Made by a program: the position numbers and the translations under genes | Notes under the pieces: generated by a model | Told to the model about the DNA's origin: nothing | Seen by the model: the letters and a program-made list of their open reading frames with translations, nothing else | Database searches by the model: none | In this document: one piece after another, positions 49,851 to 58,586 of the stretch | How the letters are laid out: each line of letters starts with the position of its first letter | Position numbering within the stretch: the stretch's first letter is position 1 | NCBI GenBank assembly: GCA_035541265.1 | Contig: DATKNQ010000141.1 | Location: forward strand, 1 to 64,000 | Direction: 5' to 3' | From: Bog-159 sp035541265 | Lineage (GTDB): Bacteria > Acidobacteriota > Terriglobia > Bryobacterales > Bryobacteraceae | DNA: 64,000 nucleotides

Positions 49851-50211
49851 CGCGCCAGTTCCCAAATAGAGAGCAGCGAGTCGTTTTGCGAGGGTCTGGA
49901 ACACGGTGTTCCGCTTCGAGCACAGAGCCAGGCTGCACCGTTGTGATCGTAGACAGCAGCGGGCACTTAAATACGTACTGAGAATGAAAGTATTATGTGG
50001 GCAACTAACGCAGCGGACGATGCACATGCCCGCTCCAAGGATAGCGGAAACCGCGGTTTCGGCTCCCTCGAGTACGGTCGCATCTGGTAGCGCGACGAAA
50101 ACCTGCTGATGATTTCGGAAGATTGCTGATGATTCCGGAAACGCCCGAGAACCGCCATCGCGAGGCTCGCACACCACGCACGCCAGATGGTTCTTAGATT
50201 AATGAAAACAA
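49851..50211. other. Gene-free interval
   Basis: About 360 bases. It contains the second 22-bp repeat (50076-50097) and short direct repeats (CTGATGATT twice near 50105-50135). No supported gene. Confidence 0.4.
50076..50097. repeat. 22-bp repeat, copy 2
   Basis: GGTCGCATC followed by TGGTAGCGCGACG, 21 of 22 bases shared with 46161-46182 in the same orientation. Confidence 0.6.
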
Positions 50212-50288
50212 TGGCGCGCCCGGAGGGACTCGAACCCCCGGCCTACTGGTTCGAAGCCAGCCGCTCTATCCAACTGAGCTACGGGCGC
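50212..50288 (-). tRNA. tRNA-Arg (anticodon TCG)
   Basis: The 77-base cloverleaf has acceptor arms GCGCCCG and CGGGCGC, D-arm GCTC/GAGC, anticodon loop CTTCGAA with anticodon TCG, T-arm around TTCGAGT, discriminator G and an encoded CCA at 50212-50214. Confidence 0.95.
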
Positions 50289-50302
50289 GCACCTGATCGA
50301 TT

Positions 50303-51214
50303 TTACCGCGAACAGACCAGTAACAAATACCGGCCGTCCGGGCTGGGGATCTCTTCGAGGATTCGCAAGCCGCCGTGGTCCGCCAGCAGCGACCGGATCG
50401 CCTCCGCCGTGAAGCGGCAACTGAAATTCAAATTGATGCGCTCGCCGCGTTCCACCAGCACCTCCTGCACCGCCGTGACGATCCGCAAATCGCGCGCCGT
50501 GCGGAAGTGCGACGCGGTCACGTGCAGGCCGTCGGTGCTCTTGTCCTGCTTGTGTTCGAAGCGCACTTCGCCATCGTCCGGCGAGACGCCTAGCGCGGCC
50601 AGCGGCGCGAACGCGAACTCGCGCGGCTCTTCCGGTTCGCCGCAGTCATAGATCTCGGCATCCAGTATCAGGCGATCGTCGCCGTGCAGGCACTGCGCCA
50701 CGTGCTTGATCTGATCGAGCGGATCGAATCCGCCCAGCGTGTTGCCGGACATCAACAGCAGCTTGGGCGACTCTGCCGCATCCGAGGCGAAGACCAGATG
50801 CATCGGGCTGGCTATATCGGCTTTGATGCCGCCCGTTTCGATGTCGAGGTCCTCGGCGCCGGCGCAGGCCATTTCGAGCAGTGCCTGGCTGGCATCCACG
50901 GGATAATACCTCACCTCGCGGCCGGCATTACCAATGGCGGCGAGCAGGGTGAAGTCGGTGACTCCATCGCCCGCGCCAAAGCTGATCACCTGAACGGGCG
51001 GACCGAACGGTTCGAGCAGCCAGCCGATTCTGCCGGCGAGCTGTTGCCACGCGGCGCGCAGGCTGCCGAACGCCGGCCCGGCTGCACGGGCGCGCCAGGC
51101 CAGCACGGAGAGCGGGCTCCAGTAGAAGAATTTCTCCGGCAGGTCGCGCGCCTCCACCGCCTCGGCCAGCTCCTGGACGATCTCCGCTTCCGTCAGGACG
51201 ACTTCGATCTTCAC
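50303..51214 (-). CDS. EgtD-like histidine N-methyltransferase
   Basis: A 303-residue SAM-dependent methyltransferase. VQVISFGAGDGVTDFTLLAA is the SAM loop, EVRYYPVDASQALLEMA and LLLMSGNTLGGFDPLDQIKH are hallmarks of the EgtD/DUF2260 fold. EgtD trimethylates histidine in ergothioneine synthesis, but no egtB-like gene is adjacent and the N-terminus is short, so the substrate may differ. The start is 13 bases after fabI. Confidence 0.8.
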   Translation of the reverse strand: MKIEVVLTEAEIVQELAEAVEARDLPEKFFYWSPLSVLAWRARAAGPAFGSLRAAWQQLAGRIGWLLEPFGPPVQVISFGAGDGVTDFTLLAAIGNAGREVRYYPVDASQALLEMACAGAEDLDIETGGIKADIASPMHLVFASDAAESPKLLLMSGNTLGGFDPLDQIKHVAQCLHGDDRLILDAEIYDCGEPEEPREFAFAPLAALGVSPDDGEVRFEHKQDKSTDGLHVTASHFRTARDLRIVTAVQEVLVERGERINLNFSCRFTAEAIRSLLADHGGLRILEEIPSPDGRYLLLVCSR

Positions 51215-51226
51215 GGCCGCGCCTTT

Positions 51227-51997
51227 CTATAAGCCCATGACCTGGATTCCCGCGTCGACGAAGATCGTGTTGGCGGTGACGCCGCGACCCAGGTCACTGG
51301 CCAGGAACACGGCCGTATCGGCGACCTCGGCGGGATCGGTGTTGCGGCGGAACGGCGCGCGCTGCGCGACGTAATCCAGAATCGTGGTGAAGTCTTTGAT
51401 GCCGCGCGCGGAGGCCGTCTTCACCGGCCCGGCCGAGATCGCGTTGACGCGAATGCGCTGCGGCCCGAGGTCGCTCGCGAGGTAGCGCACGGAGGCTTCG
51501 AGCGACGCCTTCGCCGCGCCCATCACGTTGTAGTTCGGGACGACGCGCGTCGAGCCGAGATAGGTGAGAGTCATCAGCGCGCCGCCGCCGGTCATGAGCG
51601 GAACCGTGGCGCGGGCCACGGCCACCAGCGAATACGCGCTCACCTCCTGCGCCAGCAGGAAGCCGGCGCGCCCAGTCTCGACGAAAGGCCGCGAGAGATC
51701 GTCGCGGTTGGCGAAGGCCAGGCTGTGCACCACCGCGTCGAGCGGACGATTCAAGCCGCGCAGCGACCCGGTGAGCGCCGCCAGATCTTCCTCTTTCGTC
51801 ACGTCGCAGGGCCACAAGCCGGCCACCGGCAAGCCTTGCGACAACTCTTCGATGGCCAGTTTTTGGCGGTCTCCCAAATAGGTGAGCGCCAATGTGGCGC
51901 CCTCCCTCCAGAAGGCCTGCGCGATGGCATAAGCCAAACTCCATTTGTTGGCAATTCCGAGGATGAGGGCCAGTTTGCCCTCCAGCAGATTTGACAT
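51227..51997 (-). CDS. fabI: Enoyl-ACP reductase
   Basis: A 256-residue short-chain reductase completing each cycle of fatty-acid elongation. LALILGIANKWSLAYAIAQA is the NAD-binding loop, and LTYLGSTRVVPNYNVMGAAK contains both catalytic Tyr and the Lys in the FabI spacing Y-x6-K. It would be the triclosan-sensitive type. No other fab genes are adjacent. Confidence 0.94.
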   Translation of the reverse strand: MSNLLEGKLALILGIANKWSLAYAIAQAFWREGATLALTYLGDRQKLAIEELSQGLPVAGLWPCDVTKEEDLAALTGSLRGLNRPLDAVVHSLAFANRDDLSRPFVETGRAGFLLAQEVSAYSLVAVARATVPLMTGGGALMTLTYLGSTRVVPNYNVMGAAKASLEASVRYLASDLGPQRIRVNAISAGPVKTASARGIKDFTTILDYVAQRAPFRRNTDPAEVADTAVFLASDLGRGVTANTIFVDAGIQVMGL

Positions 51998-52009
51998 GAG
52001 CGTAGTCTT

Positions 52010-52954
52010 CTATGGTAACCGCATCGGGCGTCCGCCTTCATCCTTGCTGCGTTGGGCGGCGTCCATAAAAGCGTAGATCTCGACCGTCTCCTGGTTGGGC
52101 ACGGGTGGCTCTCCGGTCGCGAAGAACTTCATGATTTGAACGACCAGCGGGCGATAACTTCCGGACGGCTGCGACGGACTTTCGATAATCTGTTTCGGGC
52201 GGAAAACCACGGCGCCGTAGTCACTGTAAGGGCGTAGCGCGCGCACCGTGCCGATGCGGCCGTCTTTCCAGCGTCCCACGATCACGTCGGCATCCGGCGT
52301 GAACATGCGTGTGACCTCTTCGCAGCCCGGCCCCATCAGCGTGTAGAGCAGCTCGATGGGATGGATGGCGTACCAGGCGAGCTCGAGTTGGTGGTGCGGC
52401 TCGAGCGGTCCGGGGCCCCAGGTTGCGACGCCGGTGGCGTCTTTGAACTTCATCGTCTCCGCGATTTCGCCGTAGCGCAGGCTCGAAGAGCTGAACCACG
52501 GCACGCCGGCCGCGTGCGCCAGGCGGTCGATTTCGCGCACGTCGGCGAAGGTGGCGGCCAGCGGCTTGTCGATAAACACAAGCTTGTGCGCGGCGATCAC
52601 GGGCCGGACCTGTTGCAGATGCACGCGGCCATCCACGCTTTCGAGCAGCACCGCGTCCACGTTGCGGCACAGTTCGGGTATGCTGTCGTAGAACCGCACA
52701 TTCCACTTCGTGCGCAGCTCTTCGGCGTACTTGTCGACGCGCGTGGCGCTCGACTCGATGTCGGGGCTGCCGCCTTTGAACGCAGCTACGACCTTGCCGC
52801 CCGGAACATAATCGGGCGACGATTCGTCATTGAGCATCGCGGCGAAGGCGGTGGCGTGCGACGTGTCGGTACCGATGATGCCGATCCGCAGGTTAGCAGC
52901 CGCGGCCGGCATGGCGCATAGAAATACGATGGCGGTAAGCTTCACTTCGGGCAT
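52010..52954 (-). CDS. Gfo/Idh/MocA-family oxidoreductase, secreted
   Basis: A 314-residue protein with a signal peptide (about 1-20). LRIGIIGTDTSHATAFAAML opens the nucleotide fold, DAVLLESVDGRVHLQQ continues it, and FIDKPLAATF holds the Lys-Pro motif. The C-terminal half carries AWYAIHPIELLYTLMGPG. The start is divergent from recG by 18 bases. The stop is 13 bases before fabI. Confidence 0.85.
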   Translation of the reverse strand: MPEVKLTAIVFLCAMPAAAANLRIGIIGTDTSHATAFAAMLNDESSPDYVPGGKVVAAFKGGSPDIESSATRVDKYAEELRTKWNVRFYDSIPELCRNVDAVLLESVDGRVHLQQVRPVIAAHKLVFIDKPLAATFADVREIDRLAHAAGVPWFSSSSLRYGEIAETMKFKDATGVATWGPGPLEPHHQLELAWYAIHPIELLYTLMGPGCEEVTRMFTPDADVIVGRWKDGRIGTVRALRPYSDYGAVVFRPKQIIESPSQPSGSYRPLVVQIMKFFATGEPPVPNQETVEIYAFMDAAQRSKDEGGRPMRLP

Positions 52955-52971
52955 TGTACACTGTGGTGGGA

Positions 52972-55071
52972 ATGGATTTCGCAACTCCGCTCACTTACGT
53001 GAAAGGCGTCGGGCCGGCACGCGCGGCCATGCTGGAAGCTAAGGGTCTGGCCACGGTGGAAGATCTGTTGGGGTACGTGCCGTTCCGCTACGAGGATCGC
53101 AGCAACGTGAAAGTGGTGAATGAGCTGGCGCCCGGCGAGATGGCCACCGTGATCGCGGAGGTGCGGTCGGCCAGCCTGTCGGGCTTCAAACGCCGCAACC
53201 TGGGATTGTTTGAGGCCTCATTCACCGATCGCTCGCGCGGCATCCTGATGGGCAAATGGTTTCATGGCGGATATCTCGCCAACGTGCTGGCGCCGGGGCA
53301 ACGCGTCGCTTTGTTCGGCAAAGTGGAATTCGACAGCTACGCCGGGCAGCTCACCATGCTGCATCCGGAATTCGAGATTCTATCGGAGGACGACGAGGCG
53401 GCGGAAGCCGCGCTGCACCTGGGCCGCGTCGTGCCGGTCTATGAGGCCGTTGCGAAGATCACCACGCGCGTGCTGCGTACGCTGGTGCATCGTGTGCTGC
53501 AGGAGCTCGCACCGGTGGAGGACCGGCTGCCCGAAAAAATTCGGCAGCGCCTGAAACTGCCGGACCGCTGGACAGCCATCCGCGAGACGCACTTCCCGCC
53601 GCAGGAGACCGACATCCGGCTGCTGAACGCATTCCGCTCGCAAGCGCAATTCCGGCTGATCTTCGAAGAGTTCTTCTGGCTGGAATGCGGTGTGGCGCTG
53701 AAACGCAGCAAGGCGCGCACCATGCCGGGCATCTCGTTCGAGCTGACGGAACACGTGCGCGAGAAGGTAAAAGCCATGCTGCCGTTCAAGCCCACCGGCG
53801 CGCAGAAGCGCGTGCTCGGCGAGATCGCGCAGGACATGAAAGCGCCGCATCCCATGAACCGGCTGCTGCAAGGCGATGTGGGCAGCGGCAAGACCATCGT
53901 CGCGGCGGAGGCCGCCGTGATCGCGATCGAAAACGGATACCAGGTGGCGGTGCTCGCGCCCACCGAGATCCTGGCCGCGCAGCATTATTTCTATTTCAAG
54001 CAACTGCTGGCGCGGCTGGGTTACGTGGTGTTGCAGCTCACCGGATCGTTCACCAGCCGGGAGAAAGGACAACTGAAGAAGTTGATCGCCGCGGGGATGG
54101 CGCACGTGGCAATCGGCACGCACGCGCTGATCGAGAAAGATGTGGAGTTCTCGAAGCTGGGGCTCGCGATCGTCGATGAGCAGCATCGGTTCGGCGTGAT
54201 GCAGCGGTTCGAACTGCTGCGCAAGGGCGTGCATCCGGACGTGCTGGTGATGACCGCGACGCCGATTCCGCGGACGCTGGCGCTGACGCTCTACGGCGAT
54301 CTGGATGTTTCGGTGATCGACGAGCTGCCGCCGGGGCGCAAGCCGATCGTGACCAAGCACGTCACCGCCGATCACGCCGAGCGCGTCTACAGCTTTCTGA
54401 AGAAACAAATCGATGAAGGGCGGCAGGCGTACGTGGTTTATCCGGTGATTGAAGAATCGGAAACCAGCGCGATGAAAGCCGCCGAAAAGATGTACGAGCA
54501 TTTGTCGCAGGAAGTGTTCCCGGGCATCTCTGTGGGCCTGCTGCACGGGCGGCTCCCAACGGACGAGAAAGAGTCGGCCATGGCGCGCTTCAAGGAAGGC
54601 GCGACCAAGATCCTGGTTTCGACCACGGTGATCGAAGTGGGAGTGGACGTGCCGAACGCCACGGTGATGGTGATCGAACAGGCCGAGCGGTTCGGCCTCG
54701 CGCAGTTGCATCAGCTTCGCGGACGGGTAGGACGGGGCGCGGCACAGAGTTACTGCGTCCTGATCACCGAGCGGATGAACGAGACGGCCAAAGAGCGCAT
54801 CGCCGCGCTGGTGGGTTCGAATGACGGATTCGAGATCGCGGAAATGGACCTGAAGCTGCGCGGCCCGGGCGAGTTCTTCGGGACGAAGCAATCCGGCCTG
54901 CCGTCGCTGCGCGTGGCGAACATCCTGCGCGACAAAGAAATTCTGGAAGCCGCGCGGCGCGAGGCCGTGGACTTCGTGAGCCGGCCGCCTTCGGAGGAGG
55001 AACTGCGGCGCGCGATCGCCTACATTCGGGATCACTGGCAGCGGCGCTACGGGCTGGTGACGGTCGGCTGA
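52972..55071 (+). CDS. recG: ATP-dependent DNA helicase RecG
   Basis: A 699-residue helicase reversing stalled replication forks and branched DNA. The wedge OB domain spans about 1-180. Walker A is LLQGDVGSGKTIVAAEA, motif II is IVDEQHRFGVMQ, motif III is MTATPIPRTLALT and motif VI is HQLRGRVGRGAAQ. The start ATG at 52972 fits the family N-terminus PLTYVKGVGPARA. The stop overlaps the rsmD start. Confidence 0.96.
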   Translation: MDFATPLTYVKGVGPARAAMLEAKGLATVEDLLGYVPFRYEDRSNVKVVNELAPGEMATVIAEVRSASLSGFKRRNLGLFEASFTDRSRGILMGKWFHGGYLANVLAPGQRVALFGKVEFDSYAGQLTMLHPEFEILSEDDEAAEAALHLGRVVPVYEAVAKITTRVLRTLVHRVLQELAPVEDRLPEKIRQRLKLPDRWTAIRETHFPPQETDIRLLNAFRSQAQFRLIFEEFFWLECGVALKRSKARTMPGISFELTEHVREKVKAMLPFKPTGAQKRVLGEIAQDMKAPHPMNRLLQGDVGSGKTIVAAEAAVIAIENGYQVAVLAPTEILAAQHYFYFKQLLARLGYVVLQLTGSFTSREKGQLKKLIAAGMAHVAIGTHALIEKDVEFSKLGLAIVDEQHRFGVMQRFELLRKGVHPDVLVMTATPIPRTLALTLYGDLDVSVIDELPPGRKPIVTKHVTADHAERVYSFLKKQIDEGRQAYVVYPVIEESETSAMKAAEKMYEHLSQEVFPGISVGLLHGRLPTDEKESAMARFKEGATKILVSTTVIEVGVDVPNATVMVIEQAERFGLAQLHQLRGRVGRGAAQSYCVLITERMNETAKERIAALVGSNDGFEIAEMDLKLRGPGEFFGTKQSGLPSLRVANILRDKEILEAARREAVDFVSRPPSEEELRRAIAYIRDHWQRRYGLVTVG

Positions 55072-55607
55072 TGCGGGTGATCGGGGGCGAGTTCCGTTCG
55101 CGCCGGCTGAAAACACTGCCCGGTCTGGGAACGCGGCCGACGCCTGACCGGCTGCGCGAGACGCTATTCAATATCCTGGCGCCGCGGATCGCGGACGCGG
55201 TCTTCGTGGATGCTTATGCGGGCACCGGCGCGGTGGGCATCGAGGCGCTCAGTCGCGGCGCCGCCCGCTGTATCTTTCTCGAGCGCAGCAAGGCCGCGGT
55301 CGACGTGATCCGCGACAACTTGCACGCGCTCGGCATCACCGAGCATGCGAACGTCGTGGTGGGCAAGGTGCTCGTGTCGCTCGGGCGGCAGCGCGCTGAC
55401 ATCATTTTCCTCGATCCACCGTATAACATGGAAACGGAGTATGCGTCAGCGCTAGCCGAGGCGCATGCGCCGCTCGTCATCGCGCAGCATTCCGTGCGCT
55501 TCGATCCCGGCGAAACGCATGGCCCCCTGCGGCGCTCGCGCGTGGTGCGGCAGGGGGACAATGCGCTAAGCTTTTACTCCGGCTCTACTGATTTTTCGTG
55601 TAGTTGA
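55071..55607 (+). CDS. rsmD: 16S rRNA (guanine-966-N2)-methyltransferase
   Basis: A 178-residue methyltransferase modifying G966 of 16S rRNA. MRVIGGEFRSRRLKTLPG, RPTPDRLRETLFNILAP, DAYAGTGAVGIEALSRGA (SAM loop) and IIFLDPPYNMETEYA (DPPY catalytic motif) are all present. It shares a base with the recG stop (TGATG). Confidence 0.93.
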   Translation: MRVIGGEFRSRRLKTLPGLGTRPTPDRLRETLFNILAPRIADAVFVDAYAGTGAVGIEALSRGAARCIFLERSKAAVDVIRDNLHALGITEHANVVVGKVLVSLGRQRADIIFLDPPYNMETEYASALAEAHAPLVIAQHSVRFDPGETHGPLRRSRVVRQGDNALSFYSGSTDFSCS

Positions 55608-55794
55608 TGGTGCTGACCGGCAGGTTCTTGTCTTCACCGCTGGCCGTGAAGCTGGTAATGGTACTATAGCCGCCGGCAGGTGGATCGTGCGCGCAACGCT
55701 TCCAGCACCCTCCCGTCGTCAGCAGCAGTTCCAGGCGCGGCTCGGTCACAGGCTGCCGCCACGCCGATCCTGTTTCCACAAATTCGAATTGCAT
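55585..55794 (-). CDS. Small hypothetical protein
   Basis: Sixty-nine codons, starting MQFEFVETGSAWRQPVTEP. It has GGCWKRCAHDPPAGG with two Cys. It follows the oxidoreductase stop by 6 bases and a palindrome, and its last 23 bases overlap rsmD. Neither a family nor a Shine-Dalgarno is evident, so it may not be real. Confidence 0.4.
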   Translation of the reverse strand: MQFEFVETGSAWRQPVTEPRLELLLTTGGCWKRCAHDPPAGGYSTITSFTASGEDKNLPVSTINYTKNQ

Positions 55795-55795
55795 A

Positions 55796-55811
55796 GGCTG
55801 CTATAGCAGCC
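55796..55811 (-). terminator. Perfect 16-bp palindrome at an oxidoreductase stop codon
   Basis: GGCTGCTATAGCAGCC is its own reverse complement; the TAG stop of the gene ending at 55801 lies inside. It can form a 6-bp stem with a 4-base loop; no T-run follows. Confidence 0.35.
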
Positions 55812-57105
55812 GGGTGACTCCCGGAACCAGCACCGGATAATTGCCATCCGGGCCTGGCGCCACCGGCGGTTCCGTTTCCGCGGCGACATTCTCAGGCAAC
55901 GGTGGGTAGTAGAAATCTGATTTGTTGAACTGATCCCAGGTAACCTGTTGGCCCGTGTAGCAGGAAAACTGCCCGAGCAATCCGATCTGCGTGCTGCGCA
56001 CCATGTAATCGCCGTTGTTTACCGGCGCGCCTTTGCGAATGCCGGTGAAGAGCGCCACATGTTCCAGGTCGTACGCATCGGCCTTGGACTTGGCGGCTTG
56101 CGATTCCCAGTTCGTTTCGCCCGTAATGCGGAGTTGCAACAGATCGCAGCGTCCCTTGGTGCCGAGGATCAGGCTGGAGTTTTCGTTATAGCAGTTGTCG
56201 ATCGTGCGGCAGAAAGCATACACGCGCACACCCTGCGGAAAGTCGTAGACCACCGCATGGTGATCGAAGACATCGCCGTAGACTTCGCCCTTGAGCGTCG
56301 AACGGCCTCCCATGCCGTAGCAGCGTGTGGGCGCCGCGTTGTGTAGCGCCCAACTCGACCGGTCAAGATTGTGGATCAGAGTCTGCGGCACATCGTCGCC
56401 GGACAGCCAGTGGAAATGATATTGATTGCTGGCCTGATACTCTATTTCTTTCATGCCCGGGCGCCGCGGGTACAACACGTAGGGCGGCCGCAGCCACGTT
56501 TCCTGAATGGCCACGACCTCGCCGATCGCGCCATCATGCACCCGCTTCATCACATCGATGTAGCCTGGGTGGTAACGGCTTTGCAATCCGGAAACGATCG
56601 AGAGCCCTTTGACCTTGGCCAGTTCGCACGCGGCGCGCAGTTTATTGATACCCACGGGGTCGATGGCGTGCGGCTTCTCCACGAACACGTGCCGGCCCGC
56701 TTCGATGGCGGTCTTGGCATGCAGCGAGTGGAACTTCGCGGCGTTGGCAATGATTACCACGTCTGAAGCTTCGATCACTTGCCTGTAAGCGCCGAAGCCT
56801 GCAAAGCAGCGGTCATCCGGGACGTCCACTTGGCCGGGATATTTAAGCCGCAGCGCGCTGCGCTTTTCCTGCACGCGGTCCAGCAGGATGTCGCCCATAG
56901 CCACGATGCGCACGTCCTTGCCGGCATTCATAGCGTTCATGGCAGCCGCCTCGCCGCGGCCGCCGCATCCGATGACTCCTACCCGGATGACGTCACTTCC
57001 GGCCGCGTGCACGAGCGGCAGCGGCAAGCTGCCGAGCACCATTGCCGGCGCGGCAGCCTTTAGAAAATCGCGGCGCGACGCCGCCTCATAATTCTGCGGT
57101 TCCAT
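55801..57105 (-). CDS. Tat-exported Gfo/Idh/MocA-family oxidoreductase
   Basis: A 434-residue oxidoreductase with Tat signal (AASRRDFLKAAAPAMVLG). The nucleotide fold has RVGVIGCGGRGEAAAMNAMN and VVIIANAAKFHSLHAKTAIE, then FVEKPHAIDPVG with the catalytic-type Lys. SGDDVPQTLIHNLDRSSWAL carries the substrate-side His. It is the third gene of a sugar operon with a TIM-barrel isomerase and a ThuA protein. Confidence 0.88.
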   Translation of the reverse strand: MEPQNYEAASRRDFLKAAAPAMVLGSLPLPLVHAAGSDVIRVGVIGCGGRGEAAAMNAMNAGKDVRIVAMGDILLDRVQEKRSALRLKYPGQVDVPDDRCFAGFGAYRQVIEASDVVIIANAAKFHSLHAKTAIEAGRHVFVEKPHAIDPVGINKLRAACELAKVKGLSIVSGLQSRYHPGYIDVMKRVHDGAIGEVVAIQETWLRPPYVLYPRRPGMKEIEYQASNQYHFHWLSGDDVPQTLIHNLDRSSWALHNAAPTRCYGMGGRSTLKGEVYGDVFDHHAVVYDFPQGVRVYAFCRTIDNCYNENSSLILGTKGRCDLLQLRITGETNWESQAAKSKADAYDLEHVALFTGIRKGAPVNNGDYMVRSTQIGLLGQFSCYTGQQVTWDQFNKSDFYYPPLPENVAAETEPPVAPGPDGNYPVLVPGVTRLL

Positions 57106-57119
57106 GAGTCATTGCCTCC

Positions 57120-58586
57120 TCAATCCAGCCGGTGCGCCGTCCATAAGATCGCGTTGTGGACGAGCTTACGATAAGCCGGATCGCGCATGGTCGAATCGCT
57201 GTGGCCGAGTTGAATGTAGATCACGCGGGCCTTCAGTTGCGGTCCCACATAAACTACCGGCCGGTCGTTCAGGGAAAAATCGGTCTCCATCAAAACCTGG
57301 ATTTGCGGCGAGTGCCACATGCCGCGATAGGCTTCGTCGTGGACCACCAGCGGGGGCACGTCGCGCGTCACCGGGTGGGATTGCCCCAGAGCAGTGTGCG
57401 TCACGATCATATCAACGCCTTCCTGGTAGGCGGACACCGGGTGTCCCGGCTGATCCTTGACGAAAAACTCGCCGCCGGTGACTTTCTCCCACCACCAGGG
57501 CCAGCGCGTGTAATCAACGATGGCATGATGCAGGGATACGATCCCTTTGCCGGCTTCCACGAACTCACGCAGATTCTTGCGCAGAGCGGGTTCCAGGTCT
57601 TCCCACATATCGTGCAGCACAATCACGTCGAACCGCCTCGCCAGGCCGGCGGTGAATGCTTCGTCTGGGGAGGTGGCGTGCTCCCACGTTATATCGGGCT
57701 GGTTCTCGAAGAGCGTGTAAAAGGAAACCGGGTACGGATGCCCGCCCGTGACTGCCAGCACCCGCACTGCATCCTGGCCGCTCTTGCCCGGCACGATCCG
57801 TGCAGGCAGCGTCACTTGTTTGGTGGCGGCCCATTCGGCCGCGCGGGCAAACGCGGTGGTGAAGCCCGGCTGCGACATCGCCGTCAGATCGTGGCCCAGC
57901 GTGAGATGGGCCCAGCGGCCGTTGCCGAACGCCCGGGTCCAGATGATCGGCTCATCCTTGCCCGTGCCTCCCGTTGCCGGATCGCTGAACGCCGTGGCGA
58001 GCACCTCGGTTCCCGGCAGCAGTTCCATCCGGTGGTACAACTCGTCGTTAGCCTGAAACTCCCGTTCGAGATCGCGGCTGATGGGGTGTTCGCGATTGGT
58101 CCACTTCACCGCGAAGACATGCCTTCTGCCATGGCCAATGTTCGCGGGCATCCACCGCGCGCCGATTAAAGCAGGATAGGCCGGCCAGCCCGCGTCCGGA
58201 CCCGCGTTCCAGTGTCCAGCCTCAAACACCTGACCGTAAAAAGGGCCGTAAGTGACACCGTGAAACGAAACTACGCCTTTGCCGCCGGCGACGAAATCTT
58301 CCACCGCGCGCTCGCTCTCGATGCCCCAGCGCGGCCCCATGTAGTTGAGAACCAGCAGATCGAATGGCCTGAGAGTCTCCGCGGTGATGCCGCGCGGCTG
58401 TTCTTCCACCTTCACCACGAAACGGCCGGTGCTCTCCAGCAGACTGCGCAGGAACGGAGTGGAAACGCGCCAGTCGTGATATTGCGTGTCGCTTTCCCCG
58501 GTCAGTATCAGGGTCTTGATGCGCGGCGGCGGAGATTGCGCCCACGCCAGCGCGCCAAGCAGGATCGTGATCGCCGCGGGTCTCAT
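57120..58586 (-). CDS. Secreted tandem ThuA-domain protein
   Basis: A 488-residue protein with signal peptide (about 1-16). Two ThuA (trehalose-utilisation, class-I-amidotransferase-like) domains follow: the first with KTLILTGESDTQYHDWRVST and GGKGVVSFHGVTYGPFYG, the second with AVRVLAVTGGHPYPVSFYTL and AGKGIVSLHHAIVDYTRWPW. The Cys-His pair of true amidotransferases is absent. ThuA-like proteins interconvert 3-keto sugars in known cases. Start overlaps the upstream stop (ATGA). Confidence 0.86.
   Translation of the reverse strand: MRPAAITILLGALAWAQSPPPRIKTLILTGESDTQYHDWRVSTPFLRSLLESTGRFVVKVEEQPRGITAETLRPFDLLVLNYMGPRWGIESERAVEDFVAGGKGVVSFHGVTYGPFYGQVFEAGHWNAGPDAGWPAYPALIGARWMPANIGHGRRHVFAVKWTNREHPISRDLEREFQANDELYHRMELLPGTEVLATAFSDPATGGTGKDEPIIWTRAFGNGRWAHLTLGHDLTAMSQPGFTTAFARAAEWAATKQVTLPARIVPGKSGQDAVRVLAVTGGHPYPVSFYTLFENQPDITWEHATSPDEAFTAGLARRFDVIVLHDMWEDLEPALRKNLREFVEAGKGIVSLHHAIVDYTRWPWWWEKVTGGEFFVKDQPGHPVSAYQEGVDMIVTHTALGQSHPVTRDVPPLVVHDEAYRGMWHSPQIQVLMETDFSLNDRPVVYVGPQLKARVIYIQLGHSDSTMRDPAYRKLVHNAILWTAHRLD

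Noticed and set aside
53380..55116. 578-codon - strand frame opposite recG
   Set aside because: Antisense shadow of recG without family features.
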